Of a stretch of 64,000 nt of DNA, positions 1 through 9,021 are shown one piece after another. This stretch comes from Burkholderiales bacterium (GTDB taxonomy: Bacteria; Pseudomonadota; Gammaproteobacteria; Burkholderiales; Casimicrobiaceae): NCBI GenBank assembly GCA_015075645.1, contig JABTUF010000003.1, forward strand, positions 558,001 through 622,000, read 5' to 3'. The notes beneath the pieces were generated by a model. The model was not told where the DNA came from. It ran no database searches and was given only the letters and a program-made list of their open reading frames with translations. Position 1 is the first letter of the stretch; each line of letters begins with the position of its first letter. A program made the position numbers and the translations under genes.

Positions 1-5
1 CGGCG

Positions 6-1202
6 ATGTCGAGCAGGCAGGACGCGGAGCGGCCGATCCTGGAGATCCAGCGGGTCAGCAAGCGCTTCGGCGAGTTCACCGCCGTCGATGACGTGTCGAT
101 ATCGGTCAGGCGCGGCGAGTTCCTGACGTTCCTCGGGCCGAGCGGCTGCGGCAAGACGACGCTGTTGCGCATCATCGCGGGTTTCGAAACACCGACCCGG
201 GGAGACGTGCGCATCGGCGGCCTCTCGATGGCCCGCGTCAGGCCCTACAGGCGGCCGGTCGGGATCGTGTTCCAGAACCTCGCCCTGTTTCCGCACCTGT
301 CGGTCGGTGAGAACGTCGCGTTCGGCCTCGCAGCGCGCCGAGTCGCGAATGCCCAACGCCGCAGGCAGGTCGCGGACGCCCTCGGACTGGTCGAGTTGGC
401 CGGGCTGGAGCGGCGCCGGATCCACGAGTTGAGCGGGGGTCAGAAGCAGCGGGTCGCGCTGGCGAGGGCGCTCGTTCTGCAGCCGGACGTCCTGTTGCTC
501 GACGAACCGCTGGGCGCATTGGACCTGAAGCTGCGTCGCCAGTTGCAATACGAACTGAAGGAGATCCAGCGCCGCGTCGGCACGACATTCCTGTTCGTGA
601 CGCACGACCAGGAAGAAGCGCTGACCATGTCCGACCGGATCGCCGTGTTCCATCGCGGGCGGATCGAGCAGATCGACGAGCCGGAGGCCGTCTATCGGCG
701 CCCGTCCAGCGCCTTCGTCGCGCGCTTCGTCGGCGATACCAATCTGCTCGAGGGCAAGGTGCGGACCGTGGGTTCGGAATGGCTCGAAATCGAACTCGGA
801 TCCCTGGTGGGCAAGGTGCGGCTGCCCGCCGCGACGCAGGTCGAGGCGGGCAGCCGCGTCATGCTCTCGGTGCGGCCGGAGCACGTTCGACTGGGCGACG
901 AAGCGCTGTCCGCGGGCGCGGGTTCGAGTGCGACGGTCGAAGGCCGGGCGTACGTCGGCGCGACCACCCGCTACGTCCTGCGCGCCGCCGGCATGTCGAT
1001 CGTCGCACAGGTGTCGAGCGCCGACGCCGGCGGTCGAACCTACCGGATCGGAGAAACCGTGCCGCTCTCCCTCGGCCTCGACCACGCCGCGCTCGTGCCG
1101 GACCGCGAGTCCGTGGCGGCGGCGCCGGTCGCGCCGATGCCCGGCCGTTCGGCGCAGGGCGACGCCAGAACCGAACCAGACGCATCACCCCGAGCAACAT
1201 GA
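6..1202 (+). CDS. Polyamine-type ABC transporter ATP-binding protein (PotA-like)
   Basis: Cytoplasmic ATPase that should power import through the two permeases encoded at 6320-8028. Walker A (GPSGCGKTT, about residue 43), the ABC signature LSGGQKQRVALARAL and Walker B with LLLDEPLGALD are all intact, followed by a C-terminal TOBE-like region (about 250-360), the PotA/FbpC arrangement. The 398-residue length is normal for the family. The start lies 6 bases from the window edge, so an upstream start cannot be excluded. The stop overlaps the leader of the binding-protein gene, so the cassette is one operon. The family is certain. The transported substrate is unknown: neighbouring ligase and amidase genes suggest an amide or carboxylate rather than spermidine itself. 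Confidence 0.9.
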   Translation: MSSRQDAERPILEIQRVSKRFGEFTAVDDVSISVRRGEFLTFLGPSGCGKTTLLRIIAGFETPTRGDVRIGGLSMARVRPYRRPVGIVFQNLALFPHLSVGENVAFGLAARRVANAQRRRQVADALGLVELAGLERRRIHELSGGQKQRVALARALVLQPDVLLLDEPLGALDLKLRRQLQYELKEIQRRVGTTFLFVTHDQEEALTMSDRIAVFHRGRIEQIDEPEAVYRRPSSAFVARFVGDTNLLEGKVRTVGSEWLEIELGSLVGKVRLPAATQVEAGSRVMLSVRPEHVRLGDEALSAGAGSSATVEGRAYVGATTRYVLRAAGMSIVAQVSSADAGGRTYRIGETVPLSLGLDHAALVPDRESVAAAPVAPMPGRSAQGDARTEPDASPRAT

Positions 1203-1228
1203 TCGACCCAACGAGGAGGAGCAGGAAC

Positions 1229-2272
1229 ATGCGATTGACATCGATCGTGGCGGGCGTCGTTGCAGCGATTGCGACGCTGTCCGCCGACGTGCACGCGCAG
1301 GACATCACGATGGCGACGTTCGGCGGCGGCGTGGAGAAGGTCTGGGAGACGGCGTTCGCGCAGCCGTTCGCCCGCTCCACCGGGGCCACGGTGAAGATCG
1401 TCCCTGTGCCCAGCCCGGAGGCGCAGTTGCGCAACCCGGCGTCCCGGTCCCAGTACAACGTGGCCCTGGTCACCTATCCGCAGGCCGCGAACCTGCTCAG
1501 GGACGGGCTGATCGAGACGTTCGCGAGCGCCGATCTTCCGGCCGCCGCGGCCACCGACCAGAAGTACCTGATGAAGGCGCCGGACGGCAGGCTGGCGGGC
1601 GCGAGCCCCTACTTCATGTACTACGGCATCGCCATCAACACCACGCAGGCGAAGAAGAGCGACTTCACCTCCTGGTCCAACCTCGCCGACCCGAAGTGGA
1701 AGGGAAAGATCGCGCTGACCCGTCCGATCTATCTCTCGTCGTACGACCTGCCGATGCTGGCGATCGCCCAGGGCGGGAGCGAGAAGGACATCGGTCCGGG
1801 TGTCGATCTGCTGAAGCGGATCGCGCCCAACGCCCTGACCCAGTACAGCTCGATCGCGCACATGAACGGCCTCCTCACGCGCGGCGAAGTGGCCGCCGGA
1901 TCCTACTACTCGGGACGCGTGTGGCAGATGCGCCACGAGGGGGTGAAGGACGTCGACATGGTCATCCCCAGGGAAGGGGCGCTGATGATTCCGTACATCG
2001 TCGTGGTTCCGAAGGGGGCGAAGAACCTGCCGGTGGTGAAGAAGTGGCTCGACTTCATCTCCACCGCGCCACCGCAGGTCCAGGCGCTCGAACTGGGCGG
2101 CTACTTCCCTCTGAACCGGGACGCGCGCATGCCCGCGGAACTCGAGAAGGACATGGGCTTCACGCTGAAGGAACTCCTGCCGAAGCTGCACCAGCCCGAC
2201 TGGGCGGTCATTTCGGCGGCGGACAAGGATCGCACGAACCTCGCCGAGCAGATCCTCGCGGGCGCGAAATGA
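1229..2272 (+). CDS. ABC transporter periplasmic substrate-binding protein (PotD/SBP family)
   Basis: Predicted periplasmic receptor of 347 residues that delivers substrate to the adjacent ABC transporter. It begins with a classical signal peptide (MRLTS, hydrophobic core, cleavage near VHAQ-D at about residue 25). Motifs such as MATFGGGVEKVW and the SBP_bac-type body match the spermidine/putrescine or iron(III)-type binding proteins that pair with PotABC transporters. The start at 1229 was chosen because AGGAGGA lies eight bases upstream and it sits directly before the signal peptide; a longer in-frame reading from 779 overlaps the ATPase gene and lacks support. The ligand cannot be read from sequence. 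Confidence 0.88.
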   Translation: MRLTSIVAGVVAAIATLSADVHAQDITMATFGGGVEKVWETAFAQPFARSTGATVKIVPVPSPEAQLRNPASRSQYNVALVTYPQAANLLRDGLIETFASADLPAAAATDQKYLMKAPDGRLAGASPYFMYYGIAINTTQAKKSDFTSWSNLADPKWKGKIALTRPIYLSSYDLPMLAIAQGGSEKDIGPGVDLLKRIAPNALTQYSSIAHMNGLLTRGEVAAGSYYSGRVWQMRHEGVKDVDMVIPREGALMIPYIVVVPKGAKNLPVVKKWLDFISTAPPQVQALELGGYFPLNRDARMPAELEKDMGFTLKELLPKLHQPDWAVISAADKDRTNLAEQILAGAK

Positions 2273-2294
2273 ACGGGATTCCGGGCGCGAAGCC

Positions 2295-3944
2295 ATGAAC
2301 ATCGATGCGTACATCGCGCAGCTCGGGTCGATGACGACCGGTGAGCGGCACAGGTTCATCGAAACCGAGCCGCTTCCGGTCAACGTCGGCGCGCTCCTCG
2401 ACCAGGCGGCCGCCGAGGTGCCCGAACGGCACGCCTGGAACTTCTTCGAAGGCGGCGGCACGATCACCTATCGCGAGCTGCAGCGTTCGGTGAACAGGAT
2501 GGCCAACGCGCTCCGGCACTGGGGCGTCGGACAGGGCACGCACGTGGCCGCGATGCTGCCGAATATCCCGACGATGCCCACGATCTGGCTCGCGCTGGCG
2601 CGCCTGGGCGCGGTCATGGTTCCGGTCAACGTCCGTTACACGGCGCGGGAGTTGCGATACGTGGTGGACGACGCCCGCGTCGAGTTCCTGATCGTTCACG
2701 CCGAGCATCGCGCGCTGCTCGGCCCACCGGGCGGCGGGGACGCCGGGGCGAGACTCGATCCCGAACGCATCGCGTTGTTCGAATCGGCCGATCCCGCGCC
2801 GTACCGATCTCTCGAGGCGCTCCTCGAAGGACGGAGCGATGAGTTGGAGGTCGGCCGTGACGTCACACAGGACGACCTGCTCAACATCCAGTACACGTCC
2901 GGAACCACCGGGTTTCCGAAGGGCTGCATGCTGACGCAGCGATACTGGCTCACCAGCGGAAAGGTGAACGGCCTCCGGGACGGGAAGCGGTTCGAGCGGA
3001 TTCTCGCCGCGACGCCGTTCTTCTATCTCGACCCGCAGTGGCTGCTGCTGGTGGCGTTCTACCAGCGCGGTACGCTGTACGTGGCCTACCGGCAGAGCGC
3101 CAGCCGGTTCGCCGGGTGGCTGCGCGATCACCGCATCCATTTCTGCCTGTTCCCGGAGGCGGTGTACAAGCAGCCGCCGCATCCGGACGATGCGAAAACG
3201 GTGCTCGCGCGCGCGAACATCTATGGCGTGCGCAAAGAGATCCACGAGGATCTTCGGCGCCGTTTCAACGTGCCGGCGATGGAGGCGTTCGGCATGACCG
3301 AGGTCGGCCCGTGCCTCTATGTGCCCCTCGATCGCACCGAGATGATCGGATCGGGGTCCTGCGGCATCCCGGCACCGCTCAGGGAGTGCCGGATCGTCGA
3401 CGAAACGGGCAGCGACGTGCCGGTGGGGCAGACCGGAGAACTCGTCGTTCGCGGCCCGGGAATCATGTCCGGCTACTTCCGCAAACCCGAGGCCAACCGG
3501 GATTCGTACTTCGGGGAATGGTTCCGCACCGGAGATCTCTTTCGCAAGGACGACCGGGGCTTTCACTACATCGTCGGCCGGCTGAAGGACATGGTCCGCC
3601 GCAGCAGCGAGAACATCGCGGCGCGCGAAGTCGAGGCCGTGCTGCGAGGCCTCCCCGAAGTGCTCGAAGCGGCGATCGTCGCCGTGCCCGACGACATCCG
3701 CGGCGAGGAGGTCAAGGCCTACATCGTGCTCCAACCCGAAGCGCGCGAACGGGGCGTCCCGGTCGAGACGATCTTCGCGCACTGCCAGGCCAGCCTCGCG
3801 GCGTTCAAGATTCCGCGCTACGTGGAGTTCATCGATGGGTTGCCCAAGACGCCGTCGGAGAAGATCGCCAAGGGCGTGCTGCTGAAGAGCAAGCCGGACC
3901 TGCGACTCGGCAGCTACGATCGCGTCGAAGGACGCTGGCGGTGA
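2295..3944 (+). CDS. Acyl-CoA synthetase, AMP-dependent (ANL superfamily, CaiC-like)
   Basis: Activates a carboxylic acid to its acyl-CoA through an acyl-AMP intermediate. The ATP-binding motif YTSGTTGFPKG is at residues 200-210. The adenylation core continues with EAFGMTE, the hinge region FRTGDLFRKDDRGF and RLKDMVRRSSENIAAREVE, and the C-terminal catalytic lysine context PKTPSEKIAKG. At 549 residues it is full length. It resembles crotonobetaine/carnitine-CoA ligases more than long-chain fatty acyl ligases. It starts 22 bases after the binding-protein gene and is followed 16 bases later by an amidase, which suggests that the imported compound is hydrolysed and the released acid is then CoA-activated. 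The exact substrate is unknown. Confidence 0.85.
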   Translation: MNIDAYIAQLGSMTTGERHRFIETEPLPVNVGALLDQAAAEVPERHAWNFFEGGGTITYRELQRSVNRMANALRHWGVGQGTHVAAMLPNIPTMPTIWLALARLGAVMVPVNVRYTARELRYVVDDARVEFLIVHAEHRALLGPPGGGDAGARLDPERIALFESADPAPYRSLEALLEGRSDELEVGRDVTQDDLLNIQYTSGTTGFPKGCMLTQRYWLTSGKVNGLRDGKRFERILAATPFFYLDPQWLLLVAFYQRGTLYVAYRQSASRFAGWLRDHRIHFCLFPEAVYKQPPHPDDAKTVLARANIYGVRKEIHEDLRRRFNVPAMEAFGMTEVGPCLYVPLDRTEMIGSGSCGIPAPLRECRIVDETGSDVPVGQTGELVVRGPGIMSGYFRKPEANRDSYFGEWFRTGDLFRKDDRGFHYIVGRLKDMVRRSSENIAAREVEAVLRGLPEVLEAAIVAVPDDIRGEEVKAYIVLQPEARERGVPVETIFAHCQASLAAFKIPRYVEFIDGLPKTPSEKIAKGVLLKSKPDLRLGSYDRVEGRWR

Positions 3945-3960
3945 CCGGACTGGAGCCGCA

Positions 3961-5385
3961 TTGAACGAGATCTGGCAGATGTCGGCAGTCGACCTCTCGG
4001 ACCGGATCGCCCGGGGAGAGGTCTCCTGTCGCGAGGTCATCGACGCGGTGCTCGATCGAATCGACCGGTTCGACGCGCGCACGAACGCCTTCGCGCTGGT
4101 CGATCGCGACGCCGCGCGACGCGAGGCCGATCGCGCTGATCGGGCGCGAGCCGCGGGAGCATCGCTCGGTCCGCTGCACGGTCTGCCGATCTCCGCCAAG
4201 GACCTCATCAGCACGAAGGGCATGCGGACCGCGCATGGTTCGCGCGCGTTCGCGAACAACGTTCCGGACGCGGATGCGGAGGCGATCGCGCGGGTTCGCG
4301 CCGCGGGCGGGATCGTATTCGGCAAGACGACCACGCCCGAGTTCGGCTGCAAGATCCTCACCGACAGCCCGCTGCACGGCGTGACGCGGAATCCCTGGAA
4401 TCCGGACAGGACGCCCGGCGGATCGAGCGGTGGAGCGGCGGTCGCCGCGGCCATGGGCTTCGGACCGCTGGCGCTCGCCACCGACGGGGCGGGCTCCTCG
4501 CGGGTTCCCGCGGCGTGCTGCGGCGTCGTGGGTTTGAAGCCCACGCTGGGCGCCGTGCCCATGGAGGCGGCGGCGGACCTCTTCGGCGGATTGTCCTGCG
4601 TCGGCGTCATGGCTCGCACCGCCGCCGACGTCGCATTGCTGCACTCGGTCATCGCCGGACCGAGTTCGCGAGATCCGTGGACCCTCGGTGGCGGTCGCGC
4701 CGGGCGTTCCCCGATCGATGCCGCGGAATTCCGCGGACTGCGCGTGCGGTGGATACGAACGATGGGCAACCCGGCGATCGATCCGGAGGTCGAACGGCTG
4801 GTCCGCGGGGCGATCGCGTCGATGGCCGAGGCCGGAGCGGTCGTGCTCGACGGTCCCCACGAACTCGACTGGGCCCCCGACGCGTGCAGGCTGCTCTTGC
4901 GCGCCAATCAGGCGGCCCGACATGCACCGTTGCTCGAGCGGTGGCGCGATCTTCTCGATCCGGTACTCGTTCAGGGCGTCGAGGAAGGCCTCGACATGAG
5001 CGCTGCGCAGATGCGACACGTCATCCTGGAGCGCAGCGCGCTGTTTCGCCGCGTCCAGGCGCTCTTCGACGACGCCGACGTGCTGGTGACGCCGACGGTC
5101 TCGGCGCCACCGCCTGGAGTCGAACAGCGCGCGGATGAGCCCTTCGCCGTCGCCGGAGCGACCCCGGGTCCGCTGCGCCGGTCCTGGTACGGCTACACGG
5201 TTCCCTTCAATCCCACCGGCCACCCGGCCATCTCGGTACCCTGCGGCGTCGCGTCGGACGGACTGCCGGTCGGCATGCAACTCGTCGGGCCCTGGCACAG
5301 CGAGCGAACGCTGATCGCCCTGGCGCAGGCTCTGGAACCGGTCATCGGTTGGCGTCACCGGTGGCCGCCGCTCGCCTTCGCGTGA
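3961..5385 (+). CDS. Amidase signature (AS) family hydrolase
   Basis: Predicted cytoplasmic amidase of 474 residues that would split a carboxamide into acid and amine. The Ser-cisSer-Lys triad is visible: Lys80 (SAKDL), cis-Ser155 in PGGSSGGAA and nucleophile Ser179 in DGAGSSRVP; the 24-residue spacing of the two serines is the family standard. The loop reads GAGSSR where many members have GGSIR, a mild departure next to the nucleophile. The start codon is TTG, 16 bases after the ligase stop; no better ATG precedes the conserved N-terminus. Placed between the ligase and an amidohydrolase homologue, it probably releases the acid that the ligase activates. Confidence 0.85.
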   Translation: MNEIWQMSAVDLSDRIARGEVSCREVIDAVLDRIDRFDARTNAFALVDRDAARREADRADRARAAGASLGPLHGLPISAKDLISTKGMRTAHGSRAFANNVPDADAEAIARVRAAGGIVFGKTTTPEFGCKILTDSPLHGVTRNPWNPDRTPGGSSGGAAVAAAMGFGPLALATDGAGSSRVPAACCGVVGLKPTLGAVPMEAAADLFGGLSCVGVMARTAADVALLHSVIAGPSSRDPWTLGGGRAGRSPIDAAEFRGLRVRWIRTMGNPAIDPEVERLVRGAIASMAEAGAVVLDGPHELDWAPDACRLLLRANQAARHAPLLERWRDLLDPVLVQGVEEGLDMSAAQMRHVILERSALFRRVQALFDDADVLVTPTVSAPPPGVEQRADEPFAVAGATPGPLRRSWYGYTVPFNPTGHPAISVPCGVASDGLPVGMQLVGPWHSERTLIALAQALEPVIGWRHRWPPLAFA

Positions 5386-5408
5386 AGGCATCGGAAGGCG
5401 CTCACGCC

Positions 5409-6308
5409 ATGATCATCGACTACGCAAGTCGCCCGCCCGCCCCGGAGTTCGATCAGTCGACGGTGTCGCACCTGGCGAACTACCGACGGGTGTACGCCGC
5501 CAGCGAGGGCAGGGTGGCGGAGGCCGCCGGCACGGGCACGATGGACGACTACCTCGCGATGTACGACCGGGTGGGCGCCCGGCACGTGGTCGTCAAGGCG
5601 CGCGACGTCGAATCGACGTTCGGTTGGCGCATTCGGAACGAGGACGTCGCCGCGTTCTGCCGCACCCGCGGAGACCGGTTCATCGGCTTTGCCGGCGTGG
5701 ACCCGCACAAGGGAATGACGGCGGTTCGGGAACTCGAGTACGCGGTGCGCGCGCTCGGGCTCAAGGGACTCAACCTGCAGTGCTTCGAGCACAGGATCGC
5801 CATCAACGATCCGCGGATGTACCCGCTCTACGCGAAATGCATCGAGCTCGACATCCCGGTGAACATCCATGCCGGCATCAACTTCTCCTCGATGTCGCTG
5901 ATGGAGTACGGGCGTCCAATGCTCCTCGATCAGGTCATGGTTCATTTCCCGGAGTTGCGCGTGTGCGCCGCGCCGCCCGGATTTCCCTGGATCCAGGAAT
6001 TGATCGGCGTGGCATGGCGCCACCCGAACGTGCACATCGGGCTGGTCGCGGTGCGCCCGCGGTACCTGAAGGTCGATCACTCGGGGTACGAGCCGCTGCT
6101 GCAGTACGGCCGCACGCTCCTTCAGGATCGGATCATCTTCGGATCGTCGTACCCGTTGACGCCGGTCCAGAGCTCGCTCGACGACATCGACGCGCTGGGA
6201 CTGGAGCCGGCCATTCGCCACAAGTGGCTGTTCCAGAACGCCTGCAACTTCCTCCGCCTGCCCGGAGCGGACGCGGCGCCGGACGCGGAGCGCCGCCAGC
6301 GCGCATGA
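5409..6308 (+). CDS. Amidohydrolase-superfamily (amidohydro_2-like) TIM-barrel protein with missing metal ligands
   Basis: A 299-residue protein of the amidohydrolase-2 (ACMSD-like) fold. Conserved landmarks are RNEDVAAFCR, GFAGVDPHKG, LKGLNLQCFEHRI, VNIHAG and the closing FGSSYPLTP. The usual N-terminal HxH is absent (it begins MIIDYASRPP), the second barrel histidine region reads AAPPGFPW instead of a His-Gly context, and the usual late Asp is Ser (FGSSYP). It may therefore be metal-independent, or a lyase, isomerase or inactive relative. The start at 5409 was chosen because the longer reading begins inside the amidase gene. Its stop overlaps an alternative ATG of the next permease, so it is in the operon. 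Confidence 0.72.
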   Translation: MIIDYASRPPAPEFDQSTVSHLANYRRVYAASEGRVAEAAGTGTMDDYLAMYDRVGARHVVVKARDVESTFGWRIRNEDVAAFCRTRGDRFIGFAGVDPHKGMTAVRELEYAVRALGLKGLNLQCFEHRIAINDPRMYPLYAKCIELDIPVNIHAGINFSSMSLMEYGRPMLLDQVMVHFPELRVCAAPPGFPWIQELIGVAWRHPNVHIGLVAVRPRYLKVDHSGYEPLLQYGRTLLQDRIIFGSSYPLTPVQSSLDDIDALGLEPAIRHKWLFQNACNFLRLPGADAAPDAERRQRA

Positions 6309-6319
6309 GGAGGGGCGCC

Positions 6320-7240
6320 GTGCCGAATGGAGCAGCCGATGGCCGCCCGCCGGGATCCGTCGATCCGGCGACCGCCGACGGCGGGAGACCGGATGTCGAC
6401 TGGCGGTCGCTGCTCCTGCTCGCGCCGTCGCTGGTCCTGCTCGCCCTGTTCGTCGCGAGCGTGGGCCAGATGGTGTCGCTTTCGTTCCGCGACGGGGGGG
6501 GCTTCGGCCTCCAGCACTACCGGGCGTTCTTCGCGCGGCCGGACTATGTCGCGACCTACTTCCGCACGTTGCAGGTCGCGGCGCTCGTCACCTTCTGCTC
6601 CATCGCCGTCGGCTATCCGATCGCCTACGCGATCTGGCGCTATCCGGGCAACCGGAATCTGCCGATGATCCTGGTCGCGTTGCCGTGGCTGGTGAGCGTC
6701 GTGGTGCGCACCTACGCGTGGATGGTCATCCTGGGACCGCGAGGAGTCATCAACGAAACCCTGGCGTGGCTCGGCGTCATCGACGCGCCGCTCAAGCTCA
6801 TGTTCAACACGACCGGAATCGTGATCGGCCTCGTCCATGTGTTGCTCCCGTTCATGGTCATCTCCGTGCTCTCGGTGCTGGTCCACCTGGACCGGGGGCT
6901 CGAGGAAGCGAGCATGAGTCTCGGCGGCAATCACTCCTTCACGTTCACGCGCGTCGTCCTGCCCCTCTCCCTGCCGGGCGTCCTGGGTGGCGCGACCGTG
7001 ATCTACCTGATGTCCACCGGGGCCATCGTGACGCCGCTCCTGCTCGGTGGAGTCCACGAACGCATGATCGGCACCCAGATCTACCAGGAGGTCATGCAGA
7101 CCTTCAACTTCCCCAAGGCGTCCACGCTGGCGGTGCTGCTGCTCGTCGGCGCGCTCGCGGTCGTGCTGCCGATGCAGTGGCTCGAGGGGAGGATCAGCAT
7201 GCGGATGGGCATCGCCGTGCCGGGCCGGAGCCGCGCGTGA
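6320..7240 (+). CDS. ABC transporter permease (PotB-type)
   Basis: Inner-membrane permease of about 306 residues with six predicted helices (first at about LLLLAPSLVLLALFVASVG). The EAA loop is visible at LEEASMSLGGNHSFTFTRVVLPLSLPG, the docking site for the ATPase. Together with the following permease it forms the heterodimeric channel of the PotBC arrangement. GTG at 6320 is preferred because GAGGAGG lies seven bases upstream; an ATG at 6305 that overlaps the previous stop is the alternative and would add five residues. It ends in a GTGA overlap with the next permease. Confidence 0.87.
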   Translation: MPNGAADGRPPGSVDPATADGGRPDVDWRSLLLLAPSLVLLALFVASVGQMVSLSFRDGGGFGLQHYRAFFARPDYVATYFRTLQVAALVTFCSIAVGYPIAYAIWRYPGNRNLPMILVALPWLVSVVVRTYAWMVILGPRGVINETLAWLGVIDAPLKLMFNTTGIVIGLVHVLLPFMVISVLSVLVHLDRGLEEASMSLGGNHSFTFTRVVLPLSLPGVLGGATVIYLMSTGAIVTPLLLGGVHERMIGTQIYQEVMQTFNFPKASTLAVLLLVGALAVVLPMQWLEGRISMRMGIAVPGRSRA

Positions 7241-8028
7241 GCTGGAACCGACTCCTCATCGCCGCGCTGTTCCTGCTCCTTCCCGGCCCGATTCTCATCG
7301 TCGTGGCCGTCTCGTTCACCAGCGTCGGATACCTTCGGTTCCCGCCCGGCGAACTCTCGCTCCGCTGGTACGCCGAGTTCCTCTCCGACCAGCGCTGGCT
7401 CGATGCGATGCTGACCAGCGTTGCGTTGGCCGTCGCCGCCGCCGTGCTGACGACCGCGGTGGCGCTGATGGCCGCGCTGGCGGTGGCTCGGAAGTCCAGC
7501 AGTCGGGTCGCGTCCCTGTTCGAATCGATGGTTCTCGCTCCGCTGGTCTTCCCGCACGCCGCGCTGGGGATGACGATGGTGGCGCTCGCGGTGGCGTTCG
7601 ACGTCTACGGCACCTTCGCCGGCCTGCTGCTGGCACACTGCATCATCACGCTCCCGTTCGCGTACCGGCCGGTCTCGGTGAGCCTGCGCAAGGCGGACGG
7701 CTCGCTGGAGGAGGCCGCGATGAGCCTCGGTTCACGGCCGTGGAACACGTTCGTGCGGGTCACGCTGCCCCTGATGCGGCCGGGACTCGTGACCGCGTTG
7801 CTGTTCACTTTCATCATCTCGTTCGACGAGATCACGATCAGCATGTTTCTCGTCGGCCCGGAAGTGACCACGCTTCCGGTGAGCATCTACTCGTACATTC
7901 TGGAGAGCGGACGGCCGGTGGTCGCGGCGATCTCCACGGCGCTCGTGGCGCTCACGATCGTGCTCGTGCTCGTGCTCGAGCGCGCGGTCGGACTGGAGCT
8001 CTTCGTCGAGGCCGAGAAGGCGCGCTGA
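7237..8028 (+). CDS. ABC transporter permease (PotC-type)
   Basis: Second permease subunit, 263 residues, with about six membrane segments and the EAA motif LEEAAMSLGSRPWNTFVRVTLPLMRPG. It starts with GTG inside the stop of the first permease (GTGA), the usual sign of translational coupling of PotB and PotC partners. An upstream in-frame extension lies wholly inside the previous gene and was discarded. The last 77 bases overlap, tail to tail, the coding region of a LysR gene on the other strand, which limits where either gene can terminate transcription. Confidence 0.87.
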   Translation: MSWNRLLIAALFLLLPGPILIVVAVSFTSVGYLRFPPGELSLRWYAEFLSDQRWLDAMLTSVALAVAAAVLTTAVALMAALAVARKSSSRVASLFESMVLAPLVFPHAALGMTMVALAVAFDVYGTFAGLLLAHCIITLPFAYRPVSVSLRKADGSLEEAAMSLGSRPWNTFVRVTLPLMRPGLVTALLFTFIISFDEITISMFLVGPEVTTLPVSIYSYILESGRPVVAAISTALVALTIVLVLVLERAVGLELFVEAEKAR

Positions 8029-8971
8029 CCGCCAGCGGCACGGGATTGCCCGGGAAGCCGTTGGCCGGCGGCAGATCGAGCGCGCGAATCGATTCCTTCA
8101 GGTGCGCGACGAACGCCTGCGTCAGCAGGGAGGGTTCGCGGAAGCGCGGGTACAGCAGCCGGAACTGATAGACGACGGAAGGACGAAACGGCCTGACCAG
8201 CAGTTGGCGGTATCGGGCGTACTCGCCGGCGGTGAACGGCTCGACGATCGACACCCCAACGCCAGCGGCCACGAAGGCGCACGCCGAGTCGGACATGAAC
8301 GTGTCGATCCTGAGCTGTCTCGACACGCGAGCGGCCTCGAACACGCTGTCGATGACGTGCCGAAGGCGTCCGTCGCGCATGAACGAGATGAAGTTCTCGC
8401 CCGCGAGGTCGCGCGGTTCGATGAACGGTTTCGAGCGCAGGCGGTGACCGTTGGGGATCACGCAAACCGCGTCGACTTCGCACAGGATCTCGTCGCGGAC
8501 CGCCGGGTGATCGACCGGCATCATCGAGATGCCGACGTCGGCCTTCTGCGAAGCCGTCCAGTCGGCCACCTCGTGGGAGCTGCGCAGGTGCAGGCCGACG
8601 TCGGCCGAGCCGCGCGCCTTCACGAACTCGGCCAGGATGCGCGGCACGTGTCGCTGTCCGAGCGCCGCCACGCTCGCGATGGTCAGGGCGCCGGCACGCA
8701 GGCTCCGGAGGTCTCCGGCGAAGCGGGTGACGCCTTCGACTCCGACGTACACCCTGTTGATTTCGCGCAGGAGCGCGTGCGCCTCGGCGCCCGGGGTCAG
8801 ACGCTTCTTGTGTCTCGAGAAGAGCCGCATGCCGACGACCGACTCGAAGCTCGCCAGGAGCTTGCTGACGGCGGGCTGCGAGAGATTGAGCCGTTGCGCC
8901 GCGCCGGTGACGCTTCCCGCGTCCATGATCGCCTTGAACGCTTCGATCTGCCGATAGGTTGGTGCCGCCAT
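7952..8971 (-). CDS. LysR family transcriptional regulator
   Basis: DNA-binding regulator with an N-terminal winged helix-turn-helix (YRQIEAFKAIMDAGSVTGAA and LSQPAVSKLL, about residues 5-55) and a C-terminal LysR substrate-binding domain. ATG at 8971 is chosen: it has a GAAGGGAG ribosome-binding site and the longer form adds an unrelated N-terminus. At 339 residues it is longer than the usual 300-310: the final stretch after the sensor domain is a basic Arg-Ala tail encoded antisense to the permease C-terminus. It converges on the ABC operon and diverges from the next LysR gene, so it probably controls the ABC catabolic cluster. The inducer is unknown. Confidence 0.85.
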   Translation of the reverse strand: MAAPTYRQIEAFKAIMDAGSVTGAAQRLNLSQPAVSKLLASFESVVGMRLFSRHKKRLTPGAEAHALLREINRVYVGVEGVTRFAGDLRSLRAGALTIASVAALGQRHVPRILAEFVKARGSADVGLHLRSSHEVADWTASQKADVGISMMPVDHPAVRDEILCEVDAVCVIPNGHRLRSKPFIEPRDLAGENFISFMRDGRLRHVIDSVFEAARVSRQLRIDTFMSDSACAFVAAGVGVSIVEPFTAGEYARYRQLLVRPFRPSVVYQFRLLYPRFREPSLLTQAFVAHLKESIRALDLPPANGFPGNPVPLAVSAPSRPRRRAPVRPRARARARARS

Positions 8972-9008
8972 CGCCCGCTCCCTTCGGAAGCATAGCGTTC
9001 GGTCATCG

Positions 9009-9021
9009 TTCCTGCAAAGAA
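9009..9021. promoter_or_regulatory. Candidate LysR binding box (T-N11-A)
   Basis: The intergenic stretch between two divergent LysR genes contains TTCCTGCAAAGAA, an imperfect palindrome with TTC/GAA arms that fits the T-N11-A rule for LysR regulators. It lies 38 bases upstream of the first regulator's start, where autoregulation would be expected. Which of the two regulators binds it cannot be told; chance occurrence of so short a motif is possible. Confidence 0.35.
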
